Source: Mesostigma viride
Taxonomy: Eukaryota; Streptophyta; Mesostigmatophyceae; Mesostigmatales; Mesostigmataceae
Reading direction: 5' to 3'
Length of the DNA stretch: 64,000 nt
NCBI GenBank assembly: GCA_009746045.1
Contig: RPFO01000418.1
Span: 653,756 to 717,755, forward strand
In this document: piece by piece, positions 18,316 to 26,908 of the stretch
Numbering within the stretch: position 1 is the first letter of the stretch
Layout: the number at the start of each line of letters is the position of its first letter
Translations under genes and position numbers: made by a program
The notes under the pieces: generated by a model
What the model was told of the DNA's origin: nothing
The model's input: only the letters and a program-made list of their open reading frames with translations
Database searches by the model: none

Positions 18316-18945
18316 ATGAATTTACACGAGTTAATAAAAGACTTTCCTGCGTACGACGCTGGACAGGTTCACTCGCCAATGACAGCACTGCGTTTTATTT
18401 CCGAACCTCCATTTTGTGGTGCAGTCGAATATGAAATTTTCGATCACGTGGTAATACACGATCCATCTTCTCTTGAATTTGATAAAAAGAGTAACAAGTT
18501 GATGTACGTAGTTGACAAGCTTCCTTATTCGGATATTATACGCGAAATTACCAGCGATAAGGATATCCGTGTCCGCCTTGGAAACGAAGAACTGCATCCG
18601 GAAGGCTTGCTGATCGCTAACTGCCTCGGACAGTATGCTCGCAAGGGGGTTGTTGTATATCTTGATTTCTTTAACAACACTCCTGTGTCGTTCTTTATCA
18701 AATATCGTTGTTATTTGTTTCAATTAGACCTGGTTAAAAGAATAAGGATGTGTGAAGAAGTCAGCACGAACACGCATGTGTATAGACACGGCATGATTTT
18801 GCCAAAGTCAGAGAAGTCGCCTGAAAGCTCTCCGGAGCCACTCTTCAGCAGCAATGGAAAGTTTTTTCAAGGTCTGTTTCGGGATGGATCGGTGACCTCT
18901 CCGTACCATAACATACTCATTACATTGGATGATAGTAAACGATAA
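18316..18945 (+). CDS. Orphan ORF enclosed by inverted repeats
   Basis: 209 residues from ATG 18316, preceded by TTTATAATG. Codon use is more AT-rich than in neighbouring genes. The product looks globular, with no membrane segment, signal peptide or motif known to me (for example NEELHPEGLLIANCLGQYA and KGVVVYLDFFNN). The last 30 codons lie within the right copy of the inverted repeat. The flanking inverted repeats and hairpin arrays make it look like a cargo gene of a mobile or recombining cassette; it may equally be a viral gene with elaborate control sequences. Confidence 0.55.
   Translation: MNLHELIKDFPAYDAGQVHSPMTALRFISEPPFCGAVEYEIFDHVVIHDPSSLEFDKKSNKLMYVVDKLPYSDIIREITSDKDIRVRLGNEELHPEGLLIANCLGQYARKGVVVYLDFFNNTPVSFFIKYRCYLFQLDLVKRIRMCEEVSTNTHVYRHGMILPKSEKSPESSPEPLFSSNGKFFQGLFRDGSVTSPYHNILITLDDSKR
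18856..18928. repeat. Right copy of 73-75-bp inverted repeat
   Basis: Inverse complement of 18176-18250. It overlaps the 3' end of the ORF at 18316-18945, so part of the repeat is coding on this side. Confidence 0.7.
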
Positions 18946-18957
18946 CATGTACAAACA

Positions 18958-19053
18958 CATGTCCGTACCACCACCAGTGTGGACGGTTGCATGTCCGTAC
19001 CACCACCAGTGTGGACGGTGGCATTTCCGTACAACCTCGTGGTATAAACAGGT
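18958..19053 (+). repeat. Right hairpin-repeat array (three 32-bp units)
   Basis: Units start at 18958, 18990 and 19022, each like CATGTCCGTACCACCACC followed by AGTGTGGACGG; the third has diverged. It is inverse to the array at 18061-18160. Two more related units (CCGTACCACCTCC and CCGTACCACGACG) lie at 19177-19242. Nothing else is seen from 18946 to 19378. Confidence 0.7.
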
Positions 19054-19068
19054 GTCTCAAGACCACGG

Positions 19069-19144
19069 GGACAAAAAGTTTTTCCGATGCCCTTTCTGGG
19101 AAGGAATGGTGACCTATCCGTACCTTAACATACTAACTATAGTG
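19069..19144. repeat. Third copy of the 73-75-bp repeat
   Basis: Same orientation as 18856-18928, sharing GGTGACCT-TCCGTACC and the AAAAAGTTTTTCC end. It separates the right hairpin array from the outer pair of hairpin units. Confidence 0.6.
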
Positions 19145-19378
19145 GACGTAAGTACCTGTCGCCATATACGAAAACCGAGTCCGTACCACCTCCAGTATGT
19201 ACGGCGTCGCGTCCGTACCACGACGGGTGTGTACGGGTACCACGACCGTACGTCTAAAGACGCCGCCTGCCACGCTTCGACTTGGAGCGGACGGAGCGAT
19301 GAGCACTCGAAGCGTGCGAACCTAATTTAGTCCCTTCCCGTTTAGAACGTCGTTCCTTGTCGTTCCAAAACATCTTCG

Positions 19379-20098
19379 CTAGCCTGAAAGATTGATCATC
19401 CAGCCGACGAGTGGCGTCGTCATCTGCGCGTAAACGCTCCCTGTCGCGTTCGTTCGCGTTCTTTTTGATCGCGATACCGTCGCTGATAGCCTTTTCCGTG
19501 GACGTGGGAGCACCAGCCCCCGTAGAGCTCTTAACAAGTGCAAATCATTGGTGTCACGTATTATCGAGTCTGTCCGATCGTTGATCGCATCAAACGTCTT
19601 CGAGCCATTGTTGTTATTTATCGAGATCTTCTCTTTAATCGCGTTTCTCCACACGTCAGGGACAAGCTCGCTCGTATCGCGATTCACAAGGCGAAGAGCT
19701 GCCCCGGAACGATCGCTGTCTGTTCCTTGCGCGACTTTCTTAAGTATAAGTCGTTGTACGTCGGCGGGGATATCATTCCATGTAGCGGCGGAGTCAGATG
19801 ATGAAGATTTCTGCATTTTTTGAAAAGCGTCGCGTGTCTCGTTGGACTGACCTACTTCGCGCTGGTTCGGAGTGCCGAGTTTCTGCGGTCGCTTTTCCGC
19901 CTCTCCCTCGTCCGTATTTCCTGATTTCGCGAAAATGGTTCGGAGGGGCGGACGTTGCTCCGTAGTCGTTTCTTCCATTCGGTGTCTTCCGCGCTTCCGA
20001 GATTGACACGCGGCATGCGTTCCGCACAACTTCCGGCCTGGACGGACGTCGTTTCGACATTCGCGTCCTTGTTTCGTCTTACGGCAACACTTTGTCAT
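19379..20098 (-). CDS. F-box-like protein with N-terminal Cys/His motif
   Basis: 239 residues from ATG 20098. The N-terminus has a compact metal-binding-type motif, CCRKTKQGRECRN followed by CGTHA, which also begins the protein at 28677-28949. Residues about 105-150 (WNDIPADVQRLILKKV ... LRLVNRDTSELVPDVWR) fit an F-box, the Skp1-binding helix bundle that recruits substrates to SCF ubiquitin ligases. The C-terminal part is basic. NCLDV F-box proteins are thought to redirect host ubiquitination. Upstream, an isolated GTACGG...CCGTACCACCA hairpin motif lies at 20142-20167. Confidence 0.6.
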   Translation of the reverse strand: MTKCCRKTKQGRECRNDVRPGRKLCGTHAACQSRKRGRHRMEETTTEQRPPLRTIFAKSGNTDEGEAEKRPQKLGTPNQREVGQSNETRDAFQKMQKSSSSDSAATWNDIPADVQRLILKKVAQGTDSDRSGAALRLVNRDTSELVPDVWRNAIKEKISINNNNGSKTFDAINDRTDSIIRDTNDLHLLRALRGLVLPRPRKRLSATVSRSKRTRTNATGSVYAQMTTPLVGWMINLSG

Positions 20099-20246
20099 TG
20101 TACTGATAATACAAAGGCATAAAAATCCCAAACCTCTTTTAGTGTACGGTATCTTGACCGTACCACCACGTCATTCTCGTCTTGGTCGAAGTTCTAGAAG
20201 GTTCTTGCGATAAGGTTGTAACCTCCCATCGCCGAATCTACCGACA

Positions 20247-20256
20247 CATATAAATA
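20247..20256 (+). promoter_or_regulatory. TATA-like box upstream of the 20310 gene
   Basis: CATATAAATA about 55 bp before the ATG at 20310, followed by a CT-rich tract (CTCTCTCTCTCT) that could hold the transcription start. Inferred from sequence only. Confidence 0.45.
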
Positions 20257-20309
20257 CCTGTCGCCCTCTCTCTCTCTGTCTCGTTGCACTCTCTTCCTCA
20301 CCAGCTGCC

Positions 20310-21017
20310 ATGGCTTCCTCCCGCGTCATCGGCTGTTTTGTCACCGTGTCTCGGAACGAGATCGCTGCTTTCGAAAGTCTGCCAGTCACCATGGTCATCG
20401 AGTGCAGCGCCCCTTTGTGCTCGTGCAAGGCGGCGTTCTCCGACCCAAAGACGCCACAAATCGGACTGTGCGGAAGACACAAGAACAGGTTTTGCATCCC
20501 CTTCGAGGATCCTGTATTCCGAGCCTCGGTGGTTTGTCTCGACCAACCAGGATGGGAAGGAAGAAAGGGACTTCGCGTGCTCGTCGACGGAAAACCATAC
20601 GAACCGTTCGGCCCTTGTCGTCCTCTCGTTGGTTCCGCAGATCGGTGCGATCAACACCCTCTTGGCTGCTTTCGATCGCCTGTGTGCGCTCAAAGCCTTG
20701 AACTCAAGAACAACAAAAACCGGATCACCGTGCACCGGTTTCGAGCGATGGAAAAAGAAATCGCGATTCTTCGGGAAGCTCTTGTGAGGCTCGAAAAACG
20801 CGTCGCAGATCTGCAACCGGTGTCAAAAAAAAACACCGCGGACTCGGACGACTTTCTTCGCGAACTTCTTTCATCGCAGAGAGTCGTCGAGACTACGGCG
20901 TTTGAAGAAGAGGATGAATTTACTGCGGGACTCACCGCTCCGACTCAAACACCGACGGAGCTGGAAAATCGGGACGAAGAACGAGGAACAAAAAGACTAA
21001 AAGCAAGCTTGCTGTGA
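20310..21017 (+). CDS. Cysteine-rich protein with C-terminal coiled coil, unknown
   Basis: 235 residues from ATG 20310. The first half holds many cysteines and histidines (CSAPLCSCKAAF, LCGRHKNRFC, DRCDQHPLGC) that suggest zinc binding and loosely resemble the C...C...CXXH motif of the F-box-like protein. Residues about 145-175 (MEKEIAILREALVRLEKRVADL) form a predicted coiled coil, and the tail is acidic. It could be a dimeric DNA- or protein-binding factor; this is inference. Its 3' end overlaps the convergent membrane-protein gene by 86 bp. Confidence 0.65.
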   Translation: MASSRVIGCFVTVSRNEIAAFESLPVTMVIECSAPLCSCKAAFSDPKTPQIGLCGRHKNRFCIPFEDPVFRASVVCLDQPGWEGRKGLRVLVDGKPYEPFGPCRPLVGSADRCDQHPLGCFRSPVCAQSLELKNNKNRITVHRFRAMEKEIAILREALVRLEKRVADLQPVSKKNTADSDDFLRELLSSQRVVETTAFEEEDEFTAGLTAPTQTPTELENRDEERGTKRLKASLL

Positions 21018-21273
21018 TTCCCCAGCCGAATGCGAGAGCGTACGATAATCTATTTTTCACTCGACGGTACTTTTTCGCTCTGTTCTCCGCCTCGCGTTGG
21101 ACAGACAAAGGATCGTTCGTTTCTTCGCCTAAGTTGCGCATTTCTACAGCTATATCGTCTGTCTCGGAACGCATGTTTTTCAGACGACGATTGAAATGAG
21201 AGAACAGAATTGTGAGTACGGTGGACACGATTGCACCCGCTGCGGCGGCAGTCAAAACAAGTTTGTGTTGCAT
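20932..21273 (-). CDS. Two-pass membrane protein with cytosolic coiled region
   Basis: 113 residues from ATG 21273. Hydrophobic segments at residues 5-25 (LVLTAAAAGAIVSTVLTILF) and 81-101 (ALAFGWGITASLLLVFLFLV) flank a charged helical stretch (RLKNMRSETDDIAVEMRN). No family is recognised. It overlaps the convergent gene at its 3' end, which is common in this block. Confidence 0.6.
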   Translation of the reverse strand: MQHKLVLTAAAAGAIVSTVLTILFSHFNRRLKNMRSETDDIAVEMRNLGEETNDPLSVQREAENRAKKYRRVKNRLSYALAFGWGITASLLLVFLFLVLRPDFPAPSVFESER

Positions 21274-21302
21274 GGTCTTACTTTGATGAATGAATAAAAT
21301 AT

Positions 21303-21980
21303 TCAAATAAGCTCGTTTTTAACTGGCAACTTGCCGTTCCATTTGTCAAATGCACTCTTCATGATAGGAATATCGCGAGTGAAGTACAATTTGTACCCGT
21401 CCGCACGCAAGGGCGGAGGGTGCCCTCGCTTTTCGATGAACTCGCTGTACACCATGCCACCGAAAGTCATTAGATGGACGGCGTCAAAAAGATTGTGGCC
21501 GTAGACACTTTTTAAAAAATCCACGCAGCGATAGGGGATCGTGTTTTCCTTATCGTCCGTGTCGATCTCCCCGCGAATTTCTTGCATGCTTTGCACGGTC
21601 TCCCCGAAAGCGTCTCGTAGAGGTCGGAGTTTCTTGTTCGAGGTCATTGCAGCCATGACGTCCGAAATCCTGACCCAGGCCGTGTCGCTTGCAAAAACGT
21701 CCCGGGGGCTGCTGTTCATGGCAGAACAAAGCGCTCCGACGTTCACTGTGCCGTCGGGACGAACAAGAAATTCGATAAAGCTCTCTGCTAGCGTGTTCGG
21801 GATGGAAAATCGATCAGGTGGAGAGAGATTCGTCGTTGTCTCCGTCGCAATCGACCGCCTCGCCATCGCTTTGTTTTCCTCGGTCTCTTCCGGGACTTCC
21901 GGGAGCTTGCGCAGCGCGCGCTTGCTCCTTTTGCGAGAAGGGGCGGACTGACCGGGTTCGAGCATATTTATCTTCCCCAT
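21303..21980 (-). CDS. Hypothetical protein, possible N1R/P28 (KilA-N)-like fold
   Basis: 225 residues from ATG 21980; the frame is open further upstream but has no earlier supported ATG. The N-terminal 45 residues are basic (SRKRSKRALRK). The rest is globular: LAESFIEFLVRPDGTVNVGALC, WVRISDVMAAM, then FLKSVYGHNLFDAVHLMTFGG. The arrangement FIEFLVRPDGTVN...DVMAAM is faintly like viral KilA-N/Bro DNA-binding modules, but I am not sure. It is divergent from the cysteine desulfurase gene with 87 bp between start codons. Confidence 0.5.
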   Translation of the reverse strand: MGKINMLEPGQSAPSRKRSKRALRKLPEVPEETEENKAMARRSIATETTTNLSPPDRFSIPNTLAESFIEFLVRPDGTVNVGALCSAMNSSPRDVFASDTAWVRISDVMAAMTSNKKLRPLRDAFGETVQSMQEIRGEIDTDDKENTIPYRCVDFLKSVYGHNLFDAVHLMTFGGMVYSEFIEKRGHPPPLRADGYKLYFTRDIPIMKSAFDKWNGKLPVKNELI

Positions 21981-22067
21981 GGTGTGTCTTGTGGAGATAT
22001 TTATTTCGCGAATCGTTGAACGAACCGATTTTGTGCAGAATTGTATTCCCTGCTGATAACAGAACAC

Positions 22068-23186
22068 ATGAGAGAGATCTACCTCGACAACAATAGCACG
22101 ACGAAGCCGCATCCAGAGGTAGTCAAGGTGATGACGTCCGTGTCGAAAGATCTGTACGGAAACCCCTCTTCTTCGCACGAGATTGGTAAGAGGGCGAGGA
22201 ATGTGGTAGAAAAGGCGCGCGCCATGATAGCAAAATATCTCAAGGAGCCATGCAAGTCGATCGTGTTTACATCCGGCGCCACAGAATCGATGAACATCGT
22301 ACTTAATGGCGTTATGGAAAGAAACGGGTACGAAGGTGTCGTCATCACTTCTGAAATCGAACATCCCGCTGGTATCAAGCCGCTTGAACATCTTGCAGAC
22401 AAACACAAAGTAGAGATTGTTCGGATCCCGGTAGACAGAAACGGATTCGTTTCGCTAGAGAAGATCCAAGAGGCGATGAAAAAGTATGGGAAGCGCGTCA
22501 AACTAGTGAGCATTATTTACGCCAATAACGAAATCGGAACGTTACAAGATCTCGGCGCTATCCGAAAAATTGTCGGAAAGCGAGTCCACTTTCATTCAGA
22601 TACCACCCAGGCCGCGGGTAAATTTAAGATCCGAGGCGTGCACAATCTTGACAGTTACGTATTGTCCGGACACAAAATCCATTCCGTGAAAGGTGTCGGG
22701 GCGTTGATCATGAGAAAAGACCCTTCTTGTCTTTCCCCGCTCGCTTGGGGAGGTGGACAGGAACGTGCCGTAAGGCCAGGTACGGAATCACCGCCCCTCA
22801 TATGCGCGTTAGCCGAAGCTGTAAAGTTGAACTGCGTTAGAGGCCGGTCGGACGTTGCGCGAATCAGGAAAATGCGCAAATATCTAGTCCAGCGTCTTGT
22901 GGCTAGAGGTGGCGTCATGAACGGTCCTGAAAATCCCGAGGACGTGTTGCCGAACTTGGTATCCGTGTCACTTCCTGTCCGTAGTTCGCGCGCGCTCGTC
23001 AAGCGGTTGGCGGCAAAGGGGATTGCGGTCTCGACAGGTTCTGCCTGTCACTTGTTGAAACGGAGCGAGACTCTTAAAGCCATTGGTCTTCCTATCGAGA
23101 AAGAGAAGGGGACAGTGCGCATCGGGTTAAGTTCCCAGACGACAAAAGAGGAACTAGACGAGTTTGTTACTTATGCCTTTCTTTGA
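22068..23186 (+). CDS. nifS-like: Cysteine desulfurase, NifS/IscS-like
   Basis: 372 residues from ATG 22068, close to the usual family length. Class V aminotransferase fold with all expected motifs: YLDNNSTT at the N-terminus, SGATES, SEIEHPA, YANNEIGT, HSDTTQAAGK, the PLP lysine in SGHKIHS (near 203), GGGQERAVRPGTES, and the catalytic cysteine in STGSACHL (near 326). It takes sulfur from cysteine as a persulfide for Fe-S clusters or tRNA thiolation. Fe-S-dependent Rieske genes are encoded nearby, which is a suggestive but unproven link. Some NCLDVs, including asfarviruses, carry NifS-like genes. It overlaps the convergent coiled-coil gene by 16 bp. Confidence 0.93.
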   Translation: MREIYLDNNSTTKPHPEVVKVMTSVSKDLYGNPSSSHEIGKRARNVVEKARAMIAKYLKEPCKSIVFTSGATESMNIVLNGVMERNGYEGVVITSEIEHPAGIKPLEHLADKHKVEIVRIPVDRNGFVSLEKIQEAMKKYGKRVKLVSIIYANNEIGTLQDLGAIRKIVGKRVHFHSDTTQAAGKFKIRGVHNLDSYVLSGHKIHSVKGVGALIMRKDPSCLSPLAWGGGQERAVRPGTESPPLICALAEAVKLNCVRGRSDVARIRKMRKYLVQRLVARGGVMNGPENPEDVLPNLVSVSLPVRSSRALVKRLAAKGIAVSTGSACHLLKRSETLKAIGLPIEKEKGTVRIGLSSQTTKEELDEFVTYAFL

Positions 23187-25243
23187 TATTGGTCGCGTAG
23201 AAACTTTAGTTGTCCTACTATATAATCTCCTGTATTTCCCAGTGTTCCGAGAGAAGCAGCATTCATAGGCGCATTGTCAGCTAAACGTTTTGAAAGTTCT
23301 CTCATCAATCTTTCTTGTTCTTTCGTCGGCGGATTGTACTCATAATTCGTTCTCAAAAACACCAAGTCGTCAGTTTCTAACAAGTTTTTGAGTCTCTTTA
23401 TCTCTACTTCGTTATCGTTTATAGTCTCTGAGAGAATCGAGATTTTTTTATTTAATTCGTATGAAGCTTGGGACCTTTGTAAGCTTTGTTGTTCGTATAA
23501 ACCGTTTTTTTCTTGTAGTTGTGTCAATTGTGACCCTATATTTTTAATTTCCTTCAAAGCTTTATCTCGTTCTTCGGTTGCTTTTATGAGTTTCTGTTCC
23601 CAAGTAAGTCTTTCTTCGAGGTTTTGTTTATCCCATTTTAGCTTCTGTTCGTTTAGTTTTGCGTCGATAGCGTTATTCCGCCGTTTTTCTTTATTTTTCT
23701 GTAACTCTTTTTCGAGTTGTTGTAGAACGTCTGTTTTTCCGTTTCCAAACCAGCTTCGAAAGGCATCAACAGTCTTCCACGTGTCGGCCACATACGTGTT
23801 AGCAAGCTTTTCTAATAGCTCCTTGTCTTGATCGTCGGGAGGGTTAAACTTTTGCATCGCTTCAAGATATCTGTTTTGTTTTTCTAGTTTCTCTCGCATC
23901 GTTACTTCAATTGTATATTGTTCAGTTTTCGCGCTTATTTCCCCGTTTAATTCCGCTAATTGTGTTTTCAACGAAGCGATTGTATTCGTTAGCGCCCCAT
24001 TCTCTTTTCGTAGCGTAATTGCCTCTGTGGCGTCATTGCCATTTCTGTCGAATTTTTGTTTATTTTCTAACAATTCCTTACTTGCCTGTTTAAGCTGATC
24101 CTCCAGGTTTTGCTTCTCATATTTGAGCCCCTCAATTTGATCCTCTAACCCTTTGCTTTTCCCTAAAGACGCTTTAATTTCGCTCAACTGTTCCGCAGTA
24201 CTGTCATTGTCCGCGATGAGTCGTGCAATGTTTTCTTCTTTTTCAGCAACAATTCGTCTTTGTTTTGCAAGCTTTACACTGAAATCCTCGCTCAATCCTT
24301 CAAGCTCTTTAATTCGATTCAAAAAGACCTGTCGCTCACGACCAAAAGTGCCTCGCTCTCTTTCGATGGTCTCTGTGATCTGTGTGGCGACTTCGCTTCT
24401 CATGGTCTGCATTTCTGCTAATTTGCGAACAGCTTCGTCCCGCTCTTTTACGACAACCGCCATTTCACTTTTGCCTCCCGCCTCTCTCTGTTTAATTTCT
24501 AAAAGTTCAACATTTGCTTTCTCGAGTTCTTGTGTGACTACTTGTTTGCTGTCTCGTAGTTCTGCGACTTCATCCCTTAGTTTACTTACCTCAGTCTCCA
24601 ATTGTGTCGTCGAGTCTGAATCGATTCTAAGTGTTTTCAGAGTGTTTAACTCCATTTCTCGCTTGTAGAGTTGATCGAGAGTTTCTTTAAGCAGATTTTG
24701 AATACCCTCCTTATCCATCGAAAGCAATTCGATGTCTTTTTCAAGTCTTTTAGATTGTTCCTTCTGTTCGTCTGCTAGCTTTTTGAGTTCTTCATTCTCG
24801 AGTTTGATTTTGTCAATTTCTTGTGACTGTATCAAGATTTTTTGGTTATATTCTTCCTCTGTACGGCTACTTATCAAATCAGTTAGCCGTTCTTCAATGT
24901 ACGTTCGCAGCGAGGCTTTCAATTCATCAGATGCTGCAAAATCCTTTAGCGTACGGTCGGACAAAATATCCTCGATAATTTCTCCCCGCAATCGCCCGCC
25001 GAATAAAGAGGAGTACGCAGACTTAAACAATTCCATAAGACGTGTGAAGACCTCGGCCGGCGCGTCGACTAACTTAGCAAGCATCGTTCGAAGAAAACCT
25101 GGACGCGTCCCCACATCAGGACCGACACTCACGACCTCGAAGGGAATTTTACGAGCGTCCATCCACGGGTTATACGCCTGGAGACCCGTGACGACGTTGT
25201 TGATTATGGTTTCTTCGGATGGTCCGAACAGAGCGTTATTCAT
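23171..25243 (-). CDS. Long coiled-coil protein
   Basis: 690 residues from ATG 25243. The first 120 residues are globular (MDARKIPFEVVSVGPDVGT, then FTRLMELFKSAYSSLFGG). From about residue 125 to 640 the sequence is an almost unbroken Glu/Lys/Leu/Gln-rich heptad pattern (for example IKLENEELKKLADEQKEQ), interrupted near 490-510 by FRSWFGNGKT. No ATPase motif is present, so it is not an SMC protein. It is likely a structural or tethering protein of the virion or factory. Base composition is more AT-rich than in neighbours, as expected from its amino-acid bias. Confidence 0.75.
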   Translation of the reverse strand: MNNALFGPSEETIINNVVTGLQAYNPWMDARKIPFEVVSVGPDVGTRPGFLRTMLAKLVDAPAEVFTRLMELFKSAYSSLFGGRLRGEIIEDILSDRTLKDFAASDELKASLRTYIEERLTDLISSRTEEEYNQKILIQSQEIDKIKLENEELKKLADEQKEQSKRLEKDIELLSMDKEGIQNLLKETLDQLYKREMELNTLKTLRIDSDSTTQLETEVSKLRDEVAELRDSKQVVTQELEKANVELLEIKQREAGGKSEMAVVVKERDEAVRKLAEMQTMRSEVATQITETIERERGTFGRERQVFLNRIKELEGLSEDFSVKLAKQRRIVAEKEENIARLIADNDSTAEQLSEIKASLGKSKGLEDQIEGLKYEKQNLEDQLKQASKELLENKQKFDRNGNDATEAITLRKENGALTNTIASLKTQLAELNGEISAKTEQYTIEVTMREKLEKQNRYLEAMQKFNPPDDQDKELLEKLANTYVADTWKTVDAFRSWFGNGKTDVLQQLEKELQKNKEKRRNNAIDAKLNEQKLKWDKQNLEERLTWEQKLIKATEERDKALKEIKNIGSQLTQLQEKNGLYEQQSLQRSQASYELNKKISILSETINDNEVEIKRLKNLLETDDLVFLRTNYEYNPPTKEQERLMRELSKRLADNAPMNAASLGTLGNTGDYIVGQLKFLRDQYQRKA

Positions 25244-25305
25244 TCCCTTATATTGCGTCAGTTTATTATCCGAGAAAATGCACAATTCAATATGAAAAAC
25301 GCGTT

Positions 25306-25719
25306 ATGAAACGATGTCTCTCGTGTCTCAGAAAATTATCCGCCATTCTCGACGATTTTAAGCGGATCGGGATTTGTCGCGTCTGTGCGATCTCGTGTGC
25401 AAAAACGGTAGATGACACAATGACCGGATTCGTCGACAAGGAACTGGTGGTCGCGTGTCTTGTGCGTCATCTAGCGTTTGAAAAGGGACGAGACAGCGCC
25501 TCCGGAACTCTGAGAGCATACCGTGAAGCCGTGAACTGGATGGGATGTTATAGTGAAGTGAGGCGGACGACAGAGTGGATACAAAGAAAAATTCTCGCTG
25601 AACTTGCGAGGTCTTGCGCTTTGAAAGCGAAAGGCTCGTTTTCGTTATTGTCAATGTCCTTCTTCGCTGTACCTACTAGCGAAATTCCCTCTGCGATATT
25701 TTTGTTGAGAACATACTAA
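25306..25719 (+). CDS. Hypothetical protein with N-terminal CXXC pairs
   Basis: 137 residues from ATG 25306. CLSC near residue 4 and CRVC near residue 27 could bind zinc. The rest is helical and basic, including EAVNWMGCYSEVRRTTEWIQ. No family is recognised. The stop at 25717-25719 directly abuts the ATG of the next gene, so both are probably on one transcript. Confidence 0.55.
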   Translation: MKRCLSCLRKLSAILDDFKRIGICRVCAISCAKTVDDTMTGFVDKELVVACLVRHLAFEKGRDSASGTLRAYREAVNWMGCYSEVRRTTEWIQRKILAELARSCALKAKGSFSLLSMSFFAVPTSEIPSAIFLLRTY

Positions 25720-25956
25720 ATGTCACAATTCGGAGTCGTGCTTATCGAGGCCGCGGTCGTAGCGGCCGCCATGGCGGGTGTCATGACGCTCGTGCATTCG
25801 GTCCACATGCACTATGACGGGGAAAGGGCGATGACGCATGCGGGGATTCTCATACAGGTCGCTATATCGGCGTCTATTTTGCATGTGTTGTTCGAATTGA
25901 TCGGTTGGAATCGGAAGTTTTGTTTGAGAATGCAGAAAACTGCGAGAATGGGCTAG
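25720..25956 (+). CDS. Small two-pass membrane protein
   Basis: 78 residues with hydrophobic segments at 4-27 (FGVVLIEAAVVAAAMAGVMT) and 41-60 (AGILIQVAISASILHVLFEL). The C-terminus is basic. It starts on the base after the previous stop. The family is unknown. Confidence 0.55.
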   Translation: MSQFGVVLIEAAVVAAAMAGVMTLVHSVHMHYDGERAMTHAGILIQVAISASILHVLFELIGWNRKFCLRMQKTARMG

Positions 25957-25965
25957 ACTTTGTTA

Positions 25966-26286
25966 TTAGTTATTCACGCGCGCCTTCGCCATCATATGGT
26001 ACAAGGACAGGCCAAGCAAAGTAGAAAGTAGGGCCGATGTACCAAAGATAGACCAGCCGATGACCGGTTTCTGATCCTTGTTCAGCAAGTCGTTTGCACG
26101 GGCGCTCATCGACATGTGCAAATTCAGAGCGAGGAATCCGGCGATGATCGCCGCAAACGGAGGAAACACGTTCCCGTCGGAAGTAATAAACTTGAACTTT
26201 TTAGCAGCGTCGGTCCCTAACTTAGCCGCTGTCTCTGGCAACTTTGCCGCCATATCTGCCACTGCGTCAGCTGCACTTTTCACCAT
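25966..26286 (-). CDS. Small membrane protein with Ala-rich N-terminal helix
   Basis: 106 residues from ATG 26286. An amphipathic alanine-rich start (AADAVADMAAKLPETAAKLG) precedes two hydrophobic segments, near 42-56 (FPPFAAIIAGFLALNL) and 76-97 (IGWSIFGTSALLSTLLGLSL). No family is recognised. It is convergent with the preceding membrane-protein gene and divergent from the next gene. Confidence 0.55.
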   Translation of the reverse strand: MVKSAADAVADMAAKLPETAAKLGTDAAKKFKFITSDGNVFPPFAAIIAGFLALNLHMSMSARANDLLNKDQKPVIGWSIFGTSALLSTLLGLSLYHMMAKARVNN

Positions 26287-26348
26287 TGTGTTCGTATAAT
26301 GTATTGCATTCGAAAAAATATTTAGTCCCAGTACGGTATATATCTGAC

Positions 26349-26612
26349 ATGTACGGTCTGCAAGCCGTCAACGAAGTTCCCCAGCATCTCAGATGCTCTC
26401 TCAACGACGGAACCTGTGTCTACGTGGACAAGGAGAAACCGCATCTCATCGTGGAGTACGTGTACGACGACCAGCCGACATGGACCCCGCGCCCCCTCTT
26501 ATGCGTCATCATCGTCCTCTTCTTATTCGCTCTCGTCGCCCTCGTCCTTCGTTGGAAAGCTTCGTCCAACTCTTCCGCACCCGCGTACCAGCAAAACAAT
26601 CTCGTAGGATAA
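26349..26612 (+). CDS. Small single-pass membrane protein
   Basis: 87 residues from ATG 26349, with a TATATA sequence about 15 bp upstream. One strong membrane segment lies near residues 51-70 (LLCVIIVLFLFALVALVLRW), preceded by an acidic/aromatic ectodomain-like part (VEYVYDDQPTWTPR). It could be an entry or virion membrane protein, but no family is recognised. Confidence 0.55.
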   Translation: MYGLQAVNEVPQHLRCSLNDGTCVYVDKEKPHLIVEYVYDDQPTWTPRPLLCVIIVLFLFALVALVLRWKASSNSSAPAYQQNNLVG

Positions 26613-26614
26613 CC

Positions 26615-26908
26615 ATGTCCTACGGATGCGCCAAGCCCGAGTTCGTCGTACAGAGGGAACGGGAGGAAATCATCAATGCTAAAAAACGTGCTGCCAGGGC
26701 TGACAGAGTCGCACAACTCGAAGCCATGGAGGATCAGAAACACGAATCGTGCGCGTACTGCCACAGTCCTGTTTCCGAAGACGGGTGGAAGTTCGAAGGC
26801 CGATGGATGACGAGACCGGCAATGGAAAAACAACCAGAACCATGGATCTTGTGTTGCAAGTCTTGCTACGATACCAAGTTCGGTGTGGGAGAAACGAGTC
26901 CGACATGA
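26615..26908 (+). CDS. Small zinc-ribbon-like protein
   Basis: 97 residues from ATG 26615, two bases after the preceding stop. CAYC near 48 and CCKSC near 82 form a probable four-cysteine zinc site around WKFEGRWMTRP. The N-terminal half is a charged helix. It overlaps the convergent gene by 43 bp. Confidence 0.55.
   Translation: MSYGCAKPEFVVQREREEIINAKKRAARADRVAQLEAMEDQKHESCAYCHSPVSEDGWKFEGRWMTRPAMEKQPEPWILCCKSCYDTKFGVGETSPT

Noticed and set aside
18061..19242. CRISPR array
   Set aside because: The 32-bp units are contiguous, without unique spacers, and the context is eukaryotic viral.
18929..19330. 133-codon plus-strand frame
   Set aside because: It is composed of the hairpin units and the 73-75-bp repeat (translated as repeated SVPPPVW-type stretches) and shows no independent protein character.
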